From NCBI GenBank assembly GCA_042218065.1, contig JBDGRL010000091.1, positions 1 to 32,338 of the forward strand: a DNA stretch of 32,338 nt. Direction: 5' to 3'. Below the pieces are notes generated by a model. That model searched no databases, was not told the origin of the DNA, and saw only the letters and a list, made by a program, of their open reading frames with translations. This document shows positions 16,587 through 25,530 of the stretch, in pieces. Numbering within the stretch: position 1 is the stretch's first letter; every line of letters starts with the position of its first letter. A program made the translations under genes and the position numbers. Origin of the DNA: JBDGRJ01 sp042218065 (GTDB lineage: Bacteria; Patescibacteriota; Patescibacteriia; Magasanikbacterales; UBA922).

Positions 16587-18479
16587 CTAATCTGCTAAAT
16601 CAAATTTACCCGTCACATCCTCAACTTCTTTTTTAGGTCCATGAACCAGTATTCCATAATATTTAATCTCATCTTCTTTCTTTTTTTCTTGCCTTTCTTT
16701 AATTTTTTTATTGTTTGAGGTTTCCTTCATTTCTTCAGTAAAGCAAGTAACATCCAGCCCACTATCTTCGGCAGACTGTTTTAAGTTGTGAAGAGATTCT
16801 TGTGATTCAGTTTCTTTCACAACTATTGCATCCTTTGTGTTCATTGGTATATTTTTTTTATCTTTTGTTATTGAGTCTTCTACTGAGATCATTTTTTCTC
16901 CTTTTCTTGCCGCTAAGGAAGCACTTAAATGAGCAGTTGTGTTTAGTTTTAACCAGTTTGGAATATTTTCATTGTCCAATATAACAGCATGACTAACTTT
17001 TATCTGTCCCTCATTTCCGTCTTTTTTCCTAGTTAATGGGAACATTACACACTCTCTAATAGGCTTGTCCTCAAAAAAAGAAAATACTCGAACCGACATA
17101 CCAAAACCGGTAGTAGGAGGCATACCATGCTCTAATGCTTCTACAAAATCTTTGTCATGCATTTGTGCTTCACTATCCCCTTGTTCTCTTAACTTTGCTT
17201 GTCTTTCAAATCTTTCCTTTTGGTCAATCGGATCGTTTAACTCACTATAACCGTTTGCAATTTCACTACCAGCAATTAATACTTGATACCTTTCGGTGAG
17301 ATCAGGGTTATCCTCTTTTCTTTTGGCAAGAGGCGAAACTTCTACAGGATGATTAACTAAAAAACAAGGCCCCTTAATATCTTTTCGGCAATGTTTCCAA
17401 ATATTGTCCATCAGTCTACCTTTCCCGTCAAACTCTTCATATTCTCTACCTAGTTCATCAAGCTTGTCTTTCAGTTCATCCTTTGAGGCCTCTAAAACAT
17501 TTATTCCTACCATATCCTTTATAGTATCAACAAAATCAATCTTATCCCAATCTTGGTCAATTTCTATATCTTTAAAACCATTAATATCAAAATTTGTTTT
17601 ACTCCAGACATCTTGTACAAGATTTTTAAACAAACTTTCAACTAGATCCATTGAGTCTTCATAATCTGCATAAGCCCAGTAAAACTCCATTTGAGTATAG
17701 TCCTGTAGGTGTTCTCTACTCATCCCTTCGTTTCTAAACTGTCGTCCAAGCTCAAATGTTTTTTCAAAACCGCCTACCATAAGTCTCTTTTGCCATAACT
17801 CCCCCATTGAAATCCGCAAATATACATCCATATCCAAGGCATTATGATAGGTTTTAAAAGCTTCTGCATCAGCTCCGCCAGGAGTCTTTTCTAATACAGG
17901 TGTTTGGACCTCGAGAAAATCTCTGCCCATCATAAACTTTCTTATTTTTTTCCAAAATTTAGCTTTTCTTTCAAATAAGGCCTTTTGTTTCGGATTATCT
18001 ATAAAATCAAGATATCTTTTTCTTAATTTAGTTTCTTTATCCTGTAAGCCATGATATTTTTCTGGAAGAGGTCTTAGAGATTTAGCTAAGAAGCTCCAAT
18101 CTTCAACTAGGATTGACTCCTCATCTTTTTCGGTTTTAAACCTTTTACCTTCGATTTCTAAAATATCACCTAAATCTGCTTTTTCAGAAAAAAGATCCAT
18201 TAATTCTTCCTCTGCTTCTTCATGTTTAAATACAATTTGTAAAGTACCACTCCTGTCTTTAATATCACCAAAAATTATCTTACCAAAGTCTCTTTTAGCC
18301 ATTAATCTGCCCGCTATAACTACTTCAGTATCGTGATTTTCAGCTAAAGCTTCTTCTACAGTGTGGGTTCTTTCAGATTGAGATGGATAAGGGTTTATAC
18401 CTTTATCTCTTAGATCCTCAAGCCTACTCATTCGAACAGACCTCTCGTCATTTATGTCAATGTTGCTCTCTTTGGTCAT
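16587..18479 (-). CDS. lysS: lysine--tRNA ligase with C-terminal DUF2000 domain
   Basis: A 630-residue protein, about 125 residues longer than ordinary class II LysRS. Residues 1-490 are a full LysRS: an OB-fold anticodon domain (GRLMAKRDFGKIIFGDIKDR), motif 2 FRNEGMSREHLQDYTQMEFY, ANGYSELNDP, and motif 3 PPTTGFGMSVRVFSF. Residues about 495-630 (from HAVILDNENIPNWLKLN through LSASLAARKG to GILVHGPKKEVEDV) match the DUF2000 family, which has a peptidyl-tRNA hydrolase II-like fold. There is no stop or frame break between the parts, so this is one polypeptide. The added domain could proofread or bind tRNA; that is inference. Ends in TAG. Confidence 0.93.
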   Translation of the reverse strand: MTKESNIDINDERSVRMSRLEDLRDKGINPYPSQSERTHTVEEALAENHDTEVVIAGRLMAKRDFGKIIFGDIKDRSGTLQIVFKHEEAEEELMDLFSEKADLGDILEIEGKRFKTEKDEESILVEDWSFLAKSLRPLPEKYHGLQDKETKLRKRYLDFIDNPKQKALFERKAKFWKKIRKFMMGRDFLEVQTPVLEKTPGGADAEAFKTYHNALDMDVYLRISMGELWQKRLMVGGFEKTFELGRQFRNEGMSREHLQDYTQMEFYWAYADYEDSMDLVESLFKNLVQDVWSKTNFDINGFKDIEIDQDWDKIDFVDTIKDMVGINVLEASKDELKDKLDELGREYEEFDGKGRLMDNIWKHCRKDIKGPCFLVNHPVEVSPLAKRKEDNPDLTERYQVLIAGSEIANGYSELNDPIDQKERFERQAKLREQGDSEAQMHDKDFVEALEHGMPPTTGFGMSVRVFSFFEDKPIRECVMFPLTRKKDGNEGQIKVSHAVILDNENIPNWLKLNTTAHLSASLAARKGEKMISVEDSITKDKKNIPMNTKDAIVVKETESQESLHNLKQSAEDSGLDVTCFTEEMKETSNNKKIKERQEKKKEDEIKYYGILVHGPKKEVEDVTGKFDLAD

Positions 18480-18480
18480 G

Positions 18481-18951
18481 TTATTTTATTTCTATAATTT
18501 TATAAGTCTGAACGCCACCGGGGGTTTCGATATCCACTTCTTCACCCTCTTCAGCACCAACAAAACCTGAACCAAGTGGAGATTGTTTAGAGATTTTACC
18601 ATTAAGTGGATCCGCTTCTCGGCTGCCTACTAATTCATATTCCTTTTGGCCATTGTCTGTCTTCACAATAAAAGTAGTACCTAATTGAATCTCGTCTGCC
18701 CCCTCTTTTTCTTCAATAATCTCCGCATTATCGATTATCTCTTTTAGTTCATCAATTCTACTCATTGTTGCTCTCATTTCTTGCTTAGCTGCTTTATATG
18801 AAGCATTCTCTGACAAATCACCAAGTTGCTTTGCTTCATGAATCTTATCAGCAACCTCAGGTTTTTTTTCTTCTAACAGATATTCTCGCTCTTCTTTAAG
18901 TTCATTCAATTTTTCTTCTTTTAAGTAATATTTATCCTCTTGATCGGACAT
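18481..18951 (-). CDS. greA: transcription elongation factor GreA
   Basis: A 156-residue GreA-family factor that enters the RNA polymerase secondary channel and stimulates cleavage of backtracked RNA. The N-terminal coiled coil contains the ARQLGDLSENA-like sequence EAKQLGDLSENASYKAAKQE, with the acidic tip residues, and the C-terminal FKBP-like domain has QKEYELVGSREADPLNGKIS and SPLGSGFVG. It is first in the leftward greA-lysS operon, one base before lysS, and has a recognisable promoter upstream. Confidence 0.96.
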   Translation of the reverse strand: MSDQEDKYYLKEEKLNELKEEREYLLEEKKPEVADKIHEAKQLGDLSENASYKAAKQEMRATMSRIDELKEIIDNAEIIEEKEGADEIQLGTTFIVKTDNGQKEYELVGSREADPLNGKISKQSPLGSGFVGAEEGEEVDIETPGGVQTYKIIEIK

Positions 18952-18986
18952 ATAATATAGCTTATTAACTAAACTAATGCTAAGTT

Positions 18987-19014
18987 ATTATAACAAACAA
19001 ATGGTACTAGTCAA
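18987..19014 (-). promoter_or_regulatory. promoter of the greA-lysS operon
   Basis: On the minus strand TTGACT (19014-19009), a 16-base spacer and TATAAT (18992-18987) form a near-consensus promoter. Its -35 box overlaps the last codon and stop of the PBP2 gene. A start about 7 bases on gives a leader near 28 bases before the greA ATG. It would separate the greA-lysS-serS run from the mre-PBP2 run. Confidence 0.7.
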
Positions 19015-20995
19015 TAATGTTTTTTCTTGGTACTTCTTTACTTTTATAATTTCCCCACCATTTATAAAAATCGTGTGCTATTGGAATAGCTGTATCGTCA
19101 CCGCTACCCCCTTGTTCAACTAAAATTGTTAAAACTATCTCTGGATCTTCATAAGGAGCAAAAGAAGTAAACCACGCATGAGATTTTTTTGAATTACTCC
19201 ACTGCGCAGTTCCTGTTTTGCCACCTAAATTAAATGACAAAGAATCTAACCTTTGACAGGACCCATAAACCACACACTCGAGCATCCCTTGTCTCACAAT
19301 TCTCAAATTATTTTTTTTAATTATATTACTCTTAATTTTAGTTTTATTTTGGACTACAATCTCATCAGTAACAGGATCTATTATTTTCTTTACTATGAAA
19401 GGTTTATATAAAGTACCAAAATTTGCTATTGCCGCTGTTGCATTAGCAATTTGAATTGGGGTTACTAATAAGTCACCCTGCCCTATAGATAGATTGTAAG
19501 TATCGCCTATAAACCACTTTTTTTCTTTATTTTTGCGCTTCCATTTTTTTGTAGGTAAAAAACCGGTGCTTTCATTCGGCAGATCAATTCCAGTTTTCTG
19601 AGAAAAACCAAACTTTTGCAAATATTTTCTAATACCTGACAAACCCAATCCTTCAAAATCTTCATAACCACCGCCTATGTAATAATAAAAAGTGTTTACA
19701 GACCACGCTATTGCTTTAGTTATATTTGTATAACCATGACCACCCTCTTTCCAGTCGGGAAAAAAATGATTTCCAACTTCAATACCTCCTGTACTCTCAA
19801 TCACAGTACCTTTTTCGATAATATCCTCCTGTAGTGCACCGGCTCCTATCATTGGTTTTATAGTTGATCCAGGTGGATACTCTCCAGAAATTGACCTATT
19901 AAATAATGGATTGTTTGGGTTTTCTTTATATTTTTTTAATTTTTTCTCGTTTATATCACCTGTAAAAACATTATTATCATAAGCAGGAAAACTAACTAAT
20001 GATAATACCTCCCCATTATTTGGATCCAAAACAATTGCTGATGCTTTTTGGTAATCCTTTTCTTCTTTATATTTTTTAAGCAACTGCTCTAATTTAGCTT
20101 GAATTTTCGTATCTATAGAAAGCTTTAAGTGGTCTCCTGGACGCGGAGATTTTTTTGAAATTACTTTTTGTCTTTTCCCCATAGAATTAACCTCAACTAC
20201 TTTTCTGCCATAACTGCCTCTAAGGGTATTTTCATACTCTTGTTCTAGCCCAGTTTTGCCGATATAGTCAGAAGGTAAATATTTTTCAGATAGTTTTTTT
20301 ATCTCATCCGGATTAATTTTCCCTAAGTAACCTAAAATATGCGACAAAGATTTAACCTTTTTATTACCAGACTTTAAGTGGTACAATCTTTTGCTACCTC
20401 TTTGTATGTGTATACCAGGCAAGTTGGAAGCAGATATCTGAATTGATAAAGCGGTTTCATAATCAATATTTTCTTTTATAACTATTGATTCGAAATTATA
20501 ACCTCGGTACTCATCGATAATTTCTTTTAATTTTTCATCAGATTGGTTAGTTAAATCTGATAATTTTTTTATTACTCTATTTCTTTCTTTTTTTGTGTGA
20601 GGCAAGTCTTGAGGTGTTATTGCTAATGAGAATCTAGGAATATTTTCAGTTAATTTATTTCCAAATCTATCGTAAATCAAACCTCTTTTAGAAGGTATAG
20701 GAATAACTCTTTGTCTATTATTTTCTGCTAAAGTATAGTAATGATCATTATTAATTATCTGAATATAGAAAAGTTTTGAAAATATGACTAAAAAAACTAA
20801 ACAAGCTAATATGAAAAAATAAAATGCTTTACTGGAGTTAAAGCTTGAACCGAGAAAATTATTTGTAGCTGTTTGTTTTACCTGATCCGACTGCTCTTCA
20901 TTAAAAATTAACTCATCTTCTTTATCTCTACTTTCCTTATCTACATTAAATAGTTCATTATCATTAATTTTGAAAGGATTATCATTATTTGACAT
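19007..20995 (-). CDS. mrdA: penicillin-binding protein 2 (elongation transpeptidase)
   Basis: A 662-residue class B PBP. A cytosolic tail (1-56) precedes one membrane helix (57-80); then come the dimerisation domain (RQRVIPIPSKRGLIYDR at 95-110; GKTGLEQEYE) and the transpeptidase with all three motifs: S377-TIK380, SVN (432-434) and KTG (593-595). It cross-links peptidoglycan along the side wall as part of the MreBCD elongation complex. The adjacent mreD, mreC and mreB upstream support PBP2 over FtsI. Its start is 8 bases after the mreD stop. Ends in TAG. Confidence 0.94.
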   Translation of the reverse strand: MSNNDNPFKINDNELFNVDKESRDKEDELIFNEEQSDQVKQTATNNFLGSSFNSSKAFYFFILACLVFLVIFSKLFYIQIINNDHYYTLAENNRQRVIPIPSKRGLIYDRFGNKLTENIPRFSLAITPQDLPHTKKERNRVIKKLSDLTNQSDEKLKEIIDEYRGYNFESIVIKENIDYETALSIQISASNLPGIHIQRGSKRLYHLKSGNKKVKSLSHILGYLGKINPDEIKKLSEKYLPSDYIGKTGLEQEYENTLRGSYGRKVVEVNSMGKRQKVISKKSPRPGDHLKLSIDTKIQAKLEQLLKKYKEEKDYQKASAIVLDPNNGEVLSLVSFPAYDNNVFTGDINEKKLKKYKENPNNPLFNRSISGEYPPGSTIKPMIGAGALQEDIIEKGTVIESTGGIEVGNHFFPDWKEGGHGYTNITKAIAWSVNTFYYYIGGGYEDFEGLGLSGIRKYLQKFGFSQKTGIDLPNESTGFLPTKKWKRKNKEKKWFIGDTYNLSIGQGDLLVTPIQIANATAAIANFGTLYKPFIVKKIIDPVTDEIVVQNKTKIKSNIIKKNNLRIVRQGMLECVVYGSCQRLDSLSFNLGGKTGTAQWSNSKKSHAWFTSFAPYEDPEIVLTILVEQGGSGDDTAIPIAHDFYKWWGNYKSKEVPRKNIID

Positions 20996-21003
20996 TTTAT
21001 GAG

Positions 21004-21552
21004 CTATGATATTTTTCTAAACCACCTGTTTTGAGTTTTTGTGTCTCCCAAATCCCCTAGAAATATCTGCAAAAACAAGAACATAATAGTGCACAATATT
21101 GTAGAAATTAATATCTCTAACAAGAAATTTTTTATCAAAGCAGAGATTAAAATAATATCTGAACCAATAGTTTCCAGGATAAAAATTAAAAGTACAAAGA
21201 TGAAACGATAAATAATCAAAGATGAAAAGATAAGTGCACCCGCAGTAAAATAAGTCTTATTAGTAAAAACATAGTTATAAACCCACAACATGCAAACTGC
21301 AGCAGCTGTAACTGAAAATAATACTATGCCAAAGGGGGTTGTTGAATATAGCTCTATCAAATAGGAAGTAATCAATGCTACCCAAACAACAACAGACGGC
21401 TCCCAAAATAATAAAATAAAAACGAAACCAATAAACACGGTATTAATACTTGAAACCGGATGAGGCAACAACATAGAAATAGACAAATGAACTACATTAA
21501 TCGCAAAAGAAGCTAAAAATATTTTAACAAAATCTATAAAATAAGATCTCAT
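21004..21552 (-). CDS. mreD: MreD-like membrane protein
   Basis: A 182-residue very hydrophobic protein with about five membrane segments (roughly 6-28, 34-52, 54-72, 77-95, 100-125 and 138-165) and a short basic C-terminus. MreD is poorly conserved in sequence; the identification rests on size, topology and its position between mreC and the PBP2 gene, the standard order. The start ATG touches the mreC stop region (TAATG-type overlap by one base). It should be the membrane partner of MreC in the rod complex. Confidence 0.85.
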   Translation of the reverse strand: MRSYFIDFVKIFLASFAINVVHLSISMLLPHPVSSINTVFIGFVFILLFWEPSVVVWVALITSYLIELYSTTPFGIVLFSVTAAAVCMLWVYNYVFTNKTYFTAGALIFSSLIIYRFIFVLLIFILETIGSDIILISALIKNFLLEILISTILCTIMFLFLQIFLGDLGDTKTQNRWFRKIS

Positions 21553-22352
21553 TAGTTTACTTGAGTAATTACTGACACATATGTTAACTCATCTAAATCA
21601 ATTATAGGTTTAATTGAAGCAGTTCTGAATGGCTGATATGGTTCTTTTTTAACTGACTCAACTTCCCCTATCACAAGGCCTCTTGGTATATGCTTTGAAA
21701 GACCAGAAGTTATTACTTTTTCTCCAATCTGAATCTTTTCATTTTGAGGGATGTAGTTTAAATTCATATTTATACCATAACCCCCCTCTAATAGACCTAT
21801 ACTTCTCTCCTTTCCAACTAATGTAGCTGCAACTTTACTTTGATTGTCGTATAATAAACGAACTATTGAAGTTTTTTGTTTAACTTCTGCAATTTTACCT
21901 ATTAAAATACCATCTAAAATAATAACGGGATCACCTTGCTCAATTCCACTATTTTGACCTTTGTCCAAAATTAATGTCTGAGCTGTTTGTTGAATACTAC
22001 GACCAATAACATCTACACCTACATTCTCATAATTATTATTTTCAAAGAAATTTAAACTTTTTTTTAGGTTTTTATTTTCTCTTAAGGTTTGTTTTAACTT
22101 AACTTTATTGACTTGTTGTTTTGCCAGTTTTTCTTTTAGTCTTTTATTTTCTTGTTTTAATTTTTCAATATCTGAGCTAAATTGATTATAATCGTTTAGT
22201 TCATTTTTCAATGAATAAACCCCTTTTGAGATCGGATTTATTACAATTCTTGCACTTGATTCTAAAAACTTTGTAAAACCAAAATAATGAAATAAAATCA
22301 AAAAAAATACTAAGAAAAAAATTATTATAAAGTTCTTTTTAGGCTTGTACAT
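21552..22352 (-). CDS. mreC: rod-shape protein MreC
   Basis: A 266-residue bitopic protein. A membrane helix at 8-24 is followed by a coiled coil (about 56-104, EKLKQENKRLKEKL) and the MreC beta domain with VIGRSIQQTAQTLILDKG, NSGIEQGDPVIILDGILIGK and a late LGLVIGEVESV-like segment (RGLVIGEVESVKKE). MreC dimers link the MreB cytoskeleton to PBP2 outside the membrane. Five bases separate it from mreB. Confidence 0.93.
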   Translation of the reverse strand: MYKPKKNFIIIFFLVFFLILFHYFGFTKFLESSARIVINPISKGVYSLKNELNDYNQFSSDIEKLKQENKRLKEKLAKQQVNKVKLKQTLRENKNLKKSLNFFENNNYENVGVDVIGRSIQQTAQTLILDKGQNSGIEQGDPVIILDGILIGKIAEVKQKTSIVRLLYDNQSKVAATLVGKERSIGLLEGGYGINMNLNYIPQNEKIQIGEKVITSGLSKHIPRGLVIGEVESVKKEPYQPFRTASIKPIIDLDELTYVSVITQVN

Positions 22353-22357
22353 AAAAT

Positions 22358-23407
22358 TTATTCAGGTCTCTCTTCGGAGATTGGAATAGACACCTCTTCT
22401 AATAAATCACCCTCCTCAAGGAGTGTGCCTGTTCCTCTAGCTACAGAGGTTAAAGGGTCATCAGCCAGCCTAACTGGTACATCAACTGAATCTGAAATAA
22501 CATCAGATAAACCTCTTAATAAGGCACCGCCACCTGTCAAAAGTATCCCTCTTTCATGTATATCAGCCGTTAATTCAGGAGGGGTCATCTCTAAAGTCAT
22601 CTTAACATGATCAATAATGTCATTAAGGGAGTCCTTTGTTGCTTCCCTAATATGACTGTCATTTATCATTATCTCTTTCGGTAGGCCGGTTATCACATCT
22701 CGACCTCTCATTGGATATTCAAGATCCTCAGACAACTCTTTAGCAGAGCCGACTTTTAATTTTATTTGTTCGGCATAACTTTCACCGATATGAAGATTAA
22801 AGACATCTCTTGCATATTGTGTAATATTATTGTTCAACTCATCCCCCCCAGTAGTGGTCGATTTCCAAGTTACTACTCCATCTAGAGATATAACTGCTGC
22901 TTCTGTATTGCCTCCACCGATATCAACTATCATACTGCCTATTGGTTTATTTATAGGCATCCTAGCTCCTATTGCCGCAGCCATTGATTCTTGAACAATA
23001 TCGATACTTTTTGCACCTGCAGTTTTCGCAGCATCCTCAACTGCTTTTATCTCAACTTCAGTGGCACTTAAAGGAACGCAAGTAACAACTTTAGGTCTAG
23101 TAGTAAAGCCCCCTTTATCTTCAGTAACTTTATTTATGAAGTATTGTAACATCTTCTCAGCTACTTCATAATCAGAAATAATTCCTCTATCTAACGGATA
23201 AGTAACCTCAATATGAGGAGGGGTCTTACCTACCATATCTTTAGCTTCATCACCCACAGCCAAAACTTGATCAGTTTTTTTATTGATAGCAACAACAGTC
23301 GGTTCATTTATCACAATACCATCTTCTTTGGTGTAAACCAATGTATTTGCAGTCCCTAAGTCTATACCAATATTGTGGCTAAATTTAGATAGAAACTTAT
23401 TGAACAT
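22358..23407 (-). CDS. mreB: actin-like shape protein MreB
   Basis: A 349-residue actin-family ATPase. Phosphate loop 1 is NIGIDLGTANTLVY (12-25), phosphate loop 2 is MIVDIGGGNTEAAVISL, and the adenosine motif is ILLTGGGALLRGL. Other MreB hallmarks are YPLDRGIISDYEVAEKML and TCVPLSATEVEIKAV. It forms membrane-attached filaments that position the elongation complex. The start overlaps the end of proS by 11 bases, so the shape genes are translationally linked to proS. Confidence 0.97.
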   Translation of the reverse strand: MFNKFLSKFSHNIGIDLGTANTLVYTKEDGIVINEPTVVAINKKTDQVLAVGDEAKDMVGKTPPHIEVTYPLDRGIISDYEVAEKMLQYFINKVTEDKGGFTTRPKVVTCVPLSATEVEIKAVEDAAKTAGAKSIDIVQESMAAAIGARMPINKPIGSMIVDIGGGNTEAAVISLDGVVTWKSTTTGGDELNNNITQYARDVFNLHIGESYAEQIKLKVGSAKELSEDLEYPMRGRDVITGLPKEIMINDSHIREATKDSLNDIIDHVKMTLEMTPPELTADIHERGILLTGGGALLRGLSDVISDSVDVPVRLADDPLTSVARGTGTLLEEGDLLEEVSIPISEERPE

Positions 23408-24659
23408 ATTTTTTATTCAAAGTGGAAGTTATTTCTTGTAAGGGTATATAATCCGTTTCACCAGATTTTCTGTTTACAATCTCAGCTTTTCCTTCTTGTA
23501 AGTTTGAATCACTAAGAATTACTCTTGTGTTAATCCCCATTAAATCACTATCTGCGAACTTTTCACCTGCGTGAGCATCTTTTCTGTCGTCATATAATAC
23601 ACTCATGCCTGCATTTTTTAACTCTTGGTAGATAGATTCGATTTGATCCACTTCTTCTTTATCGTGAGACAAAGAGATCAAATGAATGTCATATGGAGAA
23701 ATATTTTCTGGCCAAACCAGCCCATCTTCATCTGAAAATTTTTCAGCAATTACACCCATCACCCTCGTTACACCGATACCATAAGAGGCTAGATATATTG
23801 GTTTTTCTTGATTATCTTTATCAACAAAATGGACATCCATTTTTTCAGATTTTTCTGTACCGAATTTAAAAATATTTCCCACTTCAGCACTAGTAACTGG
23901 ATTTAGTTCTTCTTTTTTTACACTAAGCTCTTCAGTAGCTTCGTCTAATACTTCTTCATTTACAGCTACTGATTTGTCTTTATTAATATAAAGAGTATCC
24001 TCTCCTGCTTCACAAATTGTTTGAAATTCGTGACTAAACTTAGTAAAAGCTCCTCCTCCTGCAAAAGTAATAAAAGTATCCTCTCCTAAACCAAGTCTTT
24101 CATATACTGACTCGTAGGCGGATATAGCCTGCTCATAATATTGGTTCATATCTTCCTCATCTGTATGTAAAGAATACATATCCTTCATTACGAACTCCCG
24201 TCCTCTCATGATACCACTTTTTGCACGCAACTCATTTCTTAATTTTGTTTGAAACTGAAATACACTTGCTGGCAGATCCTTATAACTATTAATATGATTT
24301 TGCATCATCTGCATTATTGGCTCTTCGTGAGACCAAGCTAATCCAAGTTTAGTTTCATCCTGTAGAGCTGTTTTAAACCAAACATCCACCTTTTCATCGC
24401 TCCACCTGTTAGTTGTTTTCCATACTTCAGGATCTTGTAAATTAGTCATTATCAACTCTTGACTATCAACTGCCTTCATCTCTCCACGTATGATTTCTTT
24501 AATATTCTCTAACACTTTTAATCCTAAAGGAAGAAAAGAGTATACTCCTGCCATCTCTTTATGTATGTAACCAGCTTGTATTAGTAATTGAGCGTTTTTT
24601 GAAACCTCATCAGAAGGTGGTTCTTTTCTGGTTTTTGTAAATAAATTTGATTGTTTCAT
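23397..24659 (-). CDS. proS: proline--tRNA ligase, short form without editing insertion
   Basis: A 420-residue class II synthetase. Motif 1 is GVYSFLPLGLKVLENI, motif 2 FQFQTKLRNELRAKSGIMRGREFVMKDMYS, and motif 3 SYGIGVTRVMGVIAEKF; the C-terminal anticodon domain is intact. The roughly 180-residue YbaK-like INS editing domain, which lies between motifs 2 and 3 in Escherichia coli-type ProRS, is replaced by a short segment. This matches the alpha-proteobacterial/mitochondrial-like short class. Ala-tRNA-Pro clearance would then need a free-standing ProX, not seen here. Confidence 0.95.
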   Translation of the reverse strand: MKQSNLFTKTRKEPPSDEVSKNAQLLIQAGYIHKEMAGVYSFLPLGLKVLENIKEIIRGEMKAVDSQELIMTNLQDPEVWKTTNRWSDEKVDVWFKTALQDETKLGLAWSHEEPIMQMMQNHINSYKDLPASVFQFQTKLRNELRAKSGIMRGREFVMKDMYSLHTDEEDMNQYYEQAISAYESVYERLGLGEDTFITFAGGGAFTKFSHEFQTICEAGEDTLYINKDKSVAVNEEVLDEATEELSVKKEELNPVTSAEVGNIFKFGTEKSEKMDVHFVDKDNQEKPIYLASYGIGVTRVMGVIAEKFSDEDGLVWPENISPYDIHLISLSHDKEEVDQIESIYQELKNAGMSVLYDDRKDAHAGEKFADSDLMGINTRVILSDSNLQEGKAEIVNRKSGETDYIPLQEITSTLNKKYVQ

Positions 24660-24671
24660 TATATCTAATTA

Positions 24672-25049
24672 CTAAGTTTTTTGAGTAGATACATAAAAAG
24701 AGCCAATTAACACTAAAAATAAAATAAATAAAGACAAGTTCCATATCGTTAAAAGTTGTTTACCTTGCAAATACAACAAAGCAATTACTAACACTGATAA
24801 AACACAGGCGTCCCTAAAGCTTTTTTCTACAATCTTGAAAATTGGTCTAATGTCAGTCAGCTTATAGTAAGCACCTAAAGTAATTAAAGACAACGTTCCA
24901 AATAATGAAAAGAATAAACTAGAATAGAAGGACATAAACCCAACTATACCACTTTGAAATGGGTTAATATTAAAAATTACAAAAAACCAAGCAGACCAAC
25001 ACAGAATCGTCGCTAATGTCATTATAGTTAGATAATGTTTGAGTTTCAT
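24672..25049 (-). CDS. conserved four-helix membrane protein of unknown role
   Basis: A 125-residue integral membrane protein with helices near 6-28, 38-60, 80-95 and 99-120. Features are the NINPFQSGIVGFMSFYSSLF segment between helices 1 and 2 and a charged loop (RPIFKIVEKSFRD) before helix 3. I recall similar short proteins in Patescibacteria genomes, with the NP..G..GF..FY pattern, but no function is known. It is placed 4 bases after dciA and 12 before proS, so it belongs to this operon. Ends in TAG. Confidence 0.8.
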   Translation of the reverse strand: MKLKHYLTIMTLATILCWSAWFFVIFNINPFQSGIVGFMSFYSSLFFSLFGTLSLITLGAYYKLTDIRPIFKIVEKSFRDACVLSVLVIALLYLQGKQLLTIWNLSLFILFLVLIGSFYVSTQKT

Positions 25050-25053
25050 TTTT

Positions 25054-25356
25054 TTATGTTAAATATCTGATGCTATCTACTTTTTCTTTCCCTAACCTCT
25101 GATTTATATCCTCTACTATTTCTTTTTTATTTAATTTTATTTCTTGAGCCATAGTACTGCTGGTGCATGAAATAGTTAGAGTTCCATTTTTTAGGTATTT
25201 TGGATGTGCATGCTTCGCTTGCTCTTCGCCATACTTTTCAACTATAACTTCCTTAGCTATTTCAACTACTTTAGAAGCATCTACCTGCTTCTGCAGGGTA
25301 GAATCTTCTGATATTGTTTCATCTAATGCATCCCCAAGGGGTGTGATTGAAGACAT
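25054..25356 (-). CDS. dciA: DUF721/DciA-like protein
   Basis: A 100-residue protein matching the DUF721 family, whose best known member DciA loads the replicative helicase. The family signature is readable: an N-terminal ITPLGDALDE helix, EEQAKHAHPKYLKNGTLTIS (the R/H-x-x-P...G-x-L-x-V pattern), then STMAQEIKLNKKEIVEDINQ and a closing KVDSIRYL. It is shorter than DciA of proteobacteria, close to the bare DUF721 core. A helicase-loading role is an inference from the family. It follows the structured spacer at 25357-25582. Confidence 0.75.
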   Translation of the reverse strand: MSSITPLGDALDETISEDSTLQKQVDASKVVEIAKEVIVEKYGEEQAKHAHPKYLKNGTLTISCTSSTMAQEIKLNKKEIVEDINQRLGKEKVDSIRYLT

Positions 25357-25359
25357 ATC

Positions 25360-25365
25360 TATAAT
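25360..25365 (+). promoter_or_regulatory. possible -10 box for a plus-strand RNA
   Basis: TATAAT directly precedes the structured spacer on the plus strand, 40 bases before its outer helix. No clear -35 is seen at the usual distance. It is kept only because the fold next to it is better supported on this strand. Confidence 0.3.
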
Positions 25366-25404
25366 TTAGCAAAAAAAAGTTGGCATGTCTAGTTGAATAA
25401 CTGA

Positions 25405-25530
25405 GATCGTTGAGAAGCTATTCTAAAGCTGGGTTCGGACTATTTCTGAGCTTCATTGGTCAGACAAACTGAAGGCTTCAGCTTAGAATTAGTCCTGCAC
25501 CCTTTTTATTATGTAAGTTTTTCAACGATC
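25405..25530 (+). ncRNA. structured RNA candidate with a pseudoknot
   Basis: The spacer between xseB and dciA folds into nested helices. An outer stem pairs 25405-25419 with 25516-25530 (15 bp, two G·U). An inner stem pairs 25421-25431 with 25479-25488 (10 bp, one bulge). An apical stem pairs 25448-25455 with 25470-25478 (8 bp, one bulge). In addition, GGACTA (25437-25442) in the inner loop pairs with TAGTCC (25490-25495) outside it, making a pseudoknot. The G·U pairs would become C-A mismatches on the other strand, favouring a plus-strand RNA. GC content is higher than in other spacers here. It does not match tmRNA, SRP, RNase P or T-box motifs I know. Confidence 0.5.
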
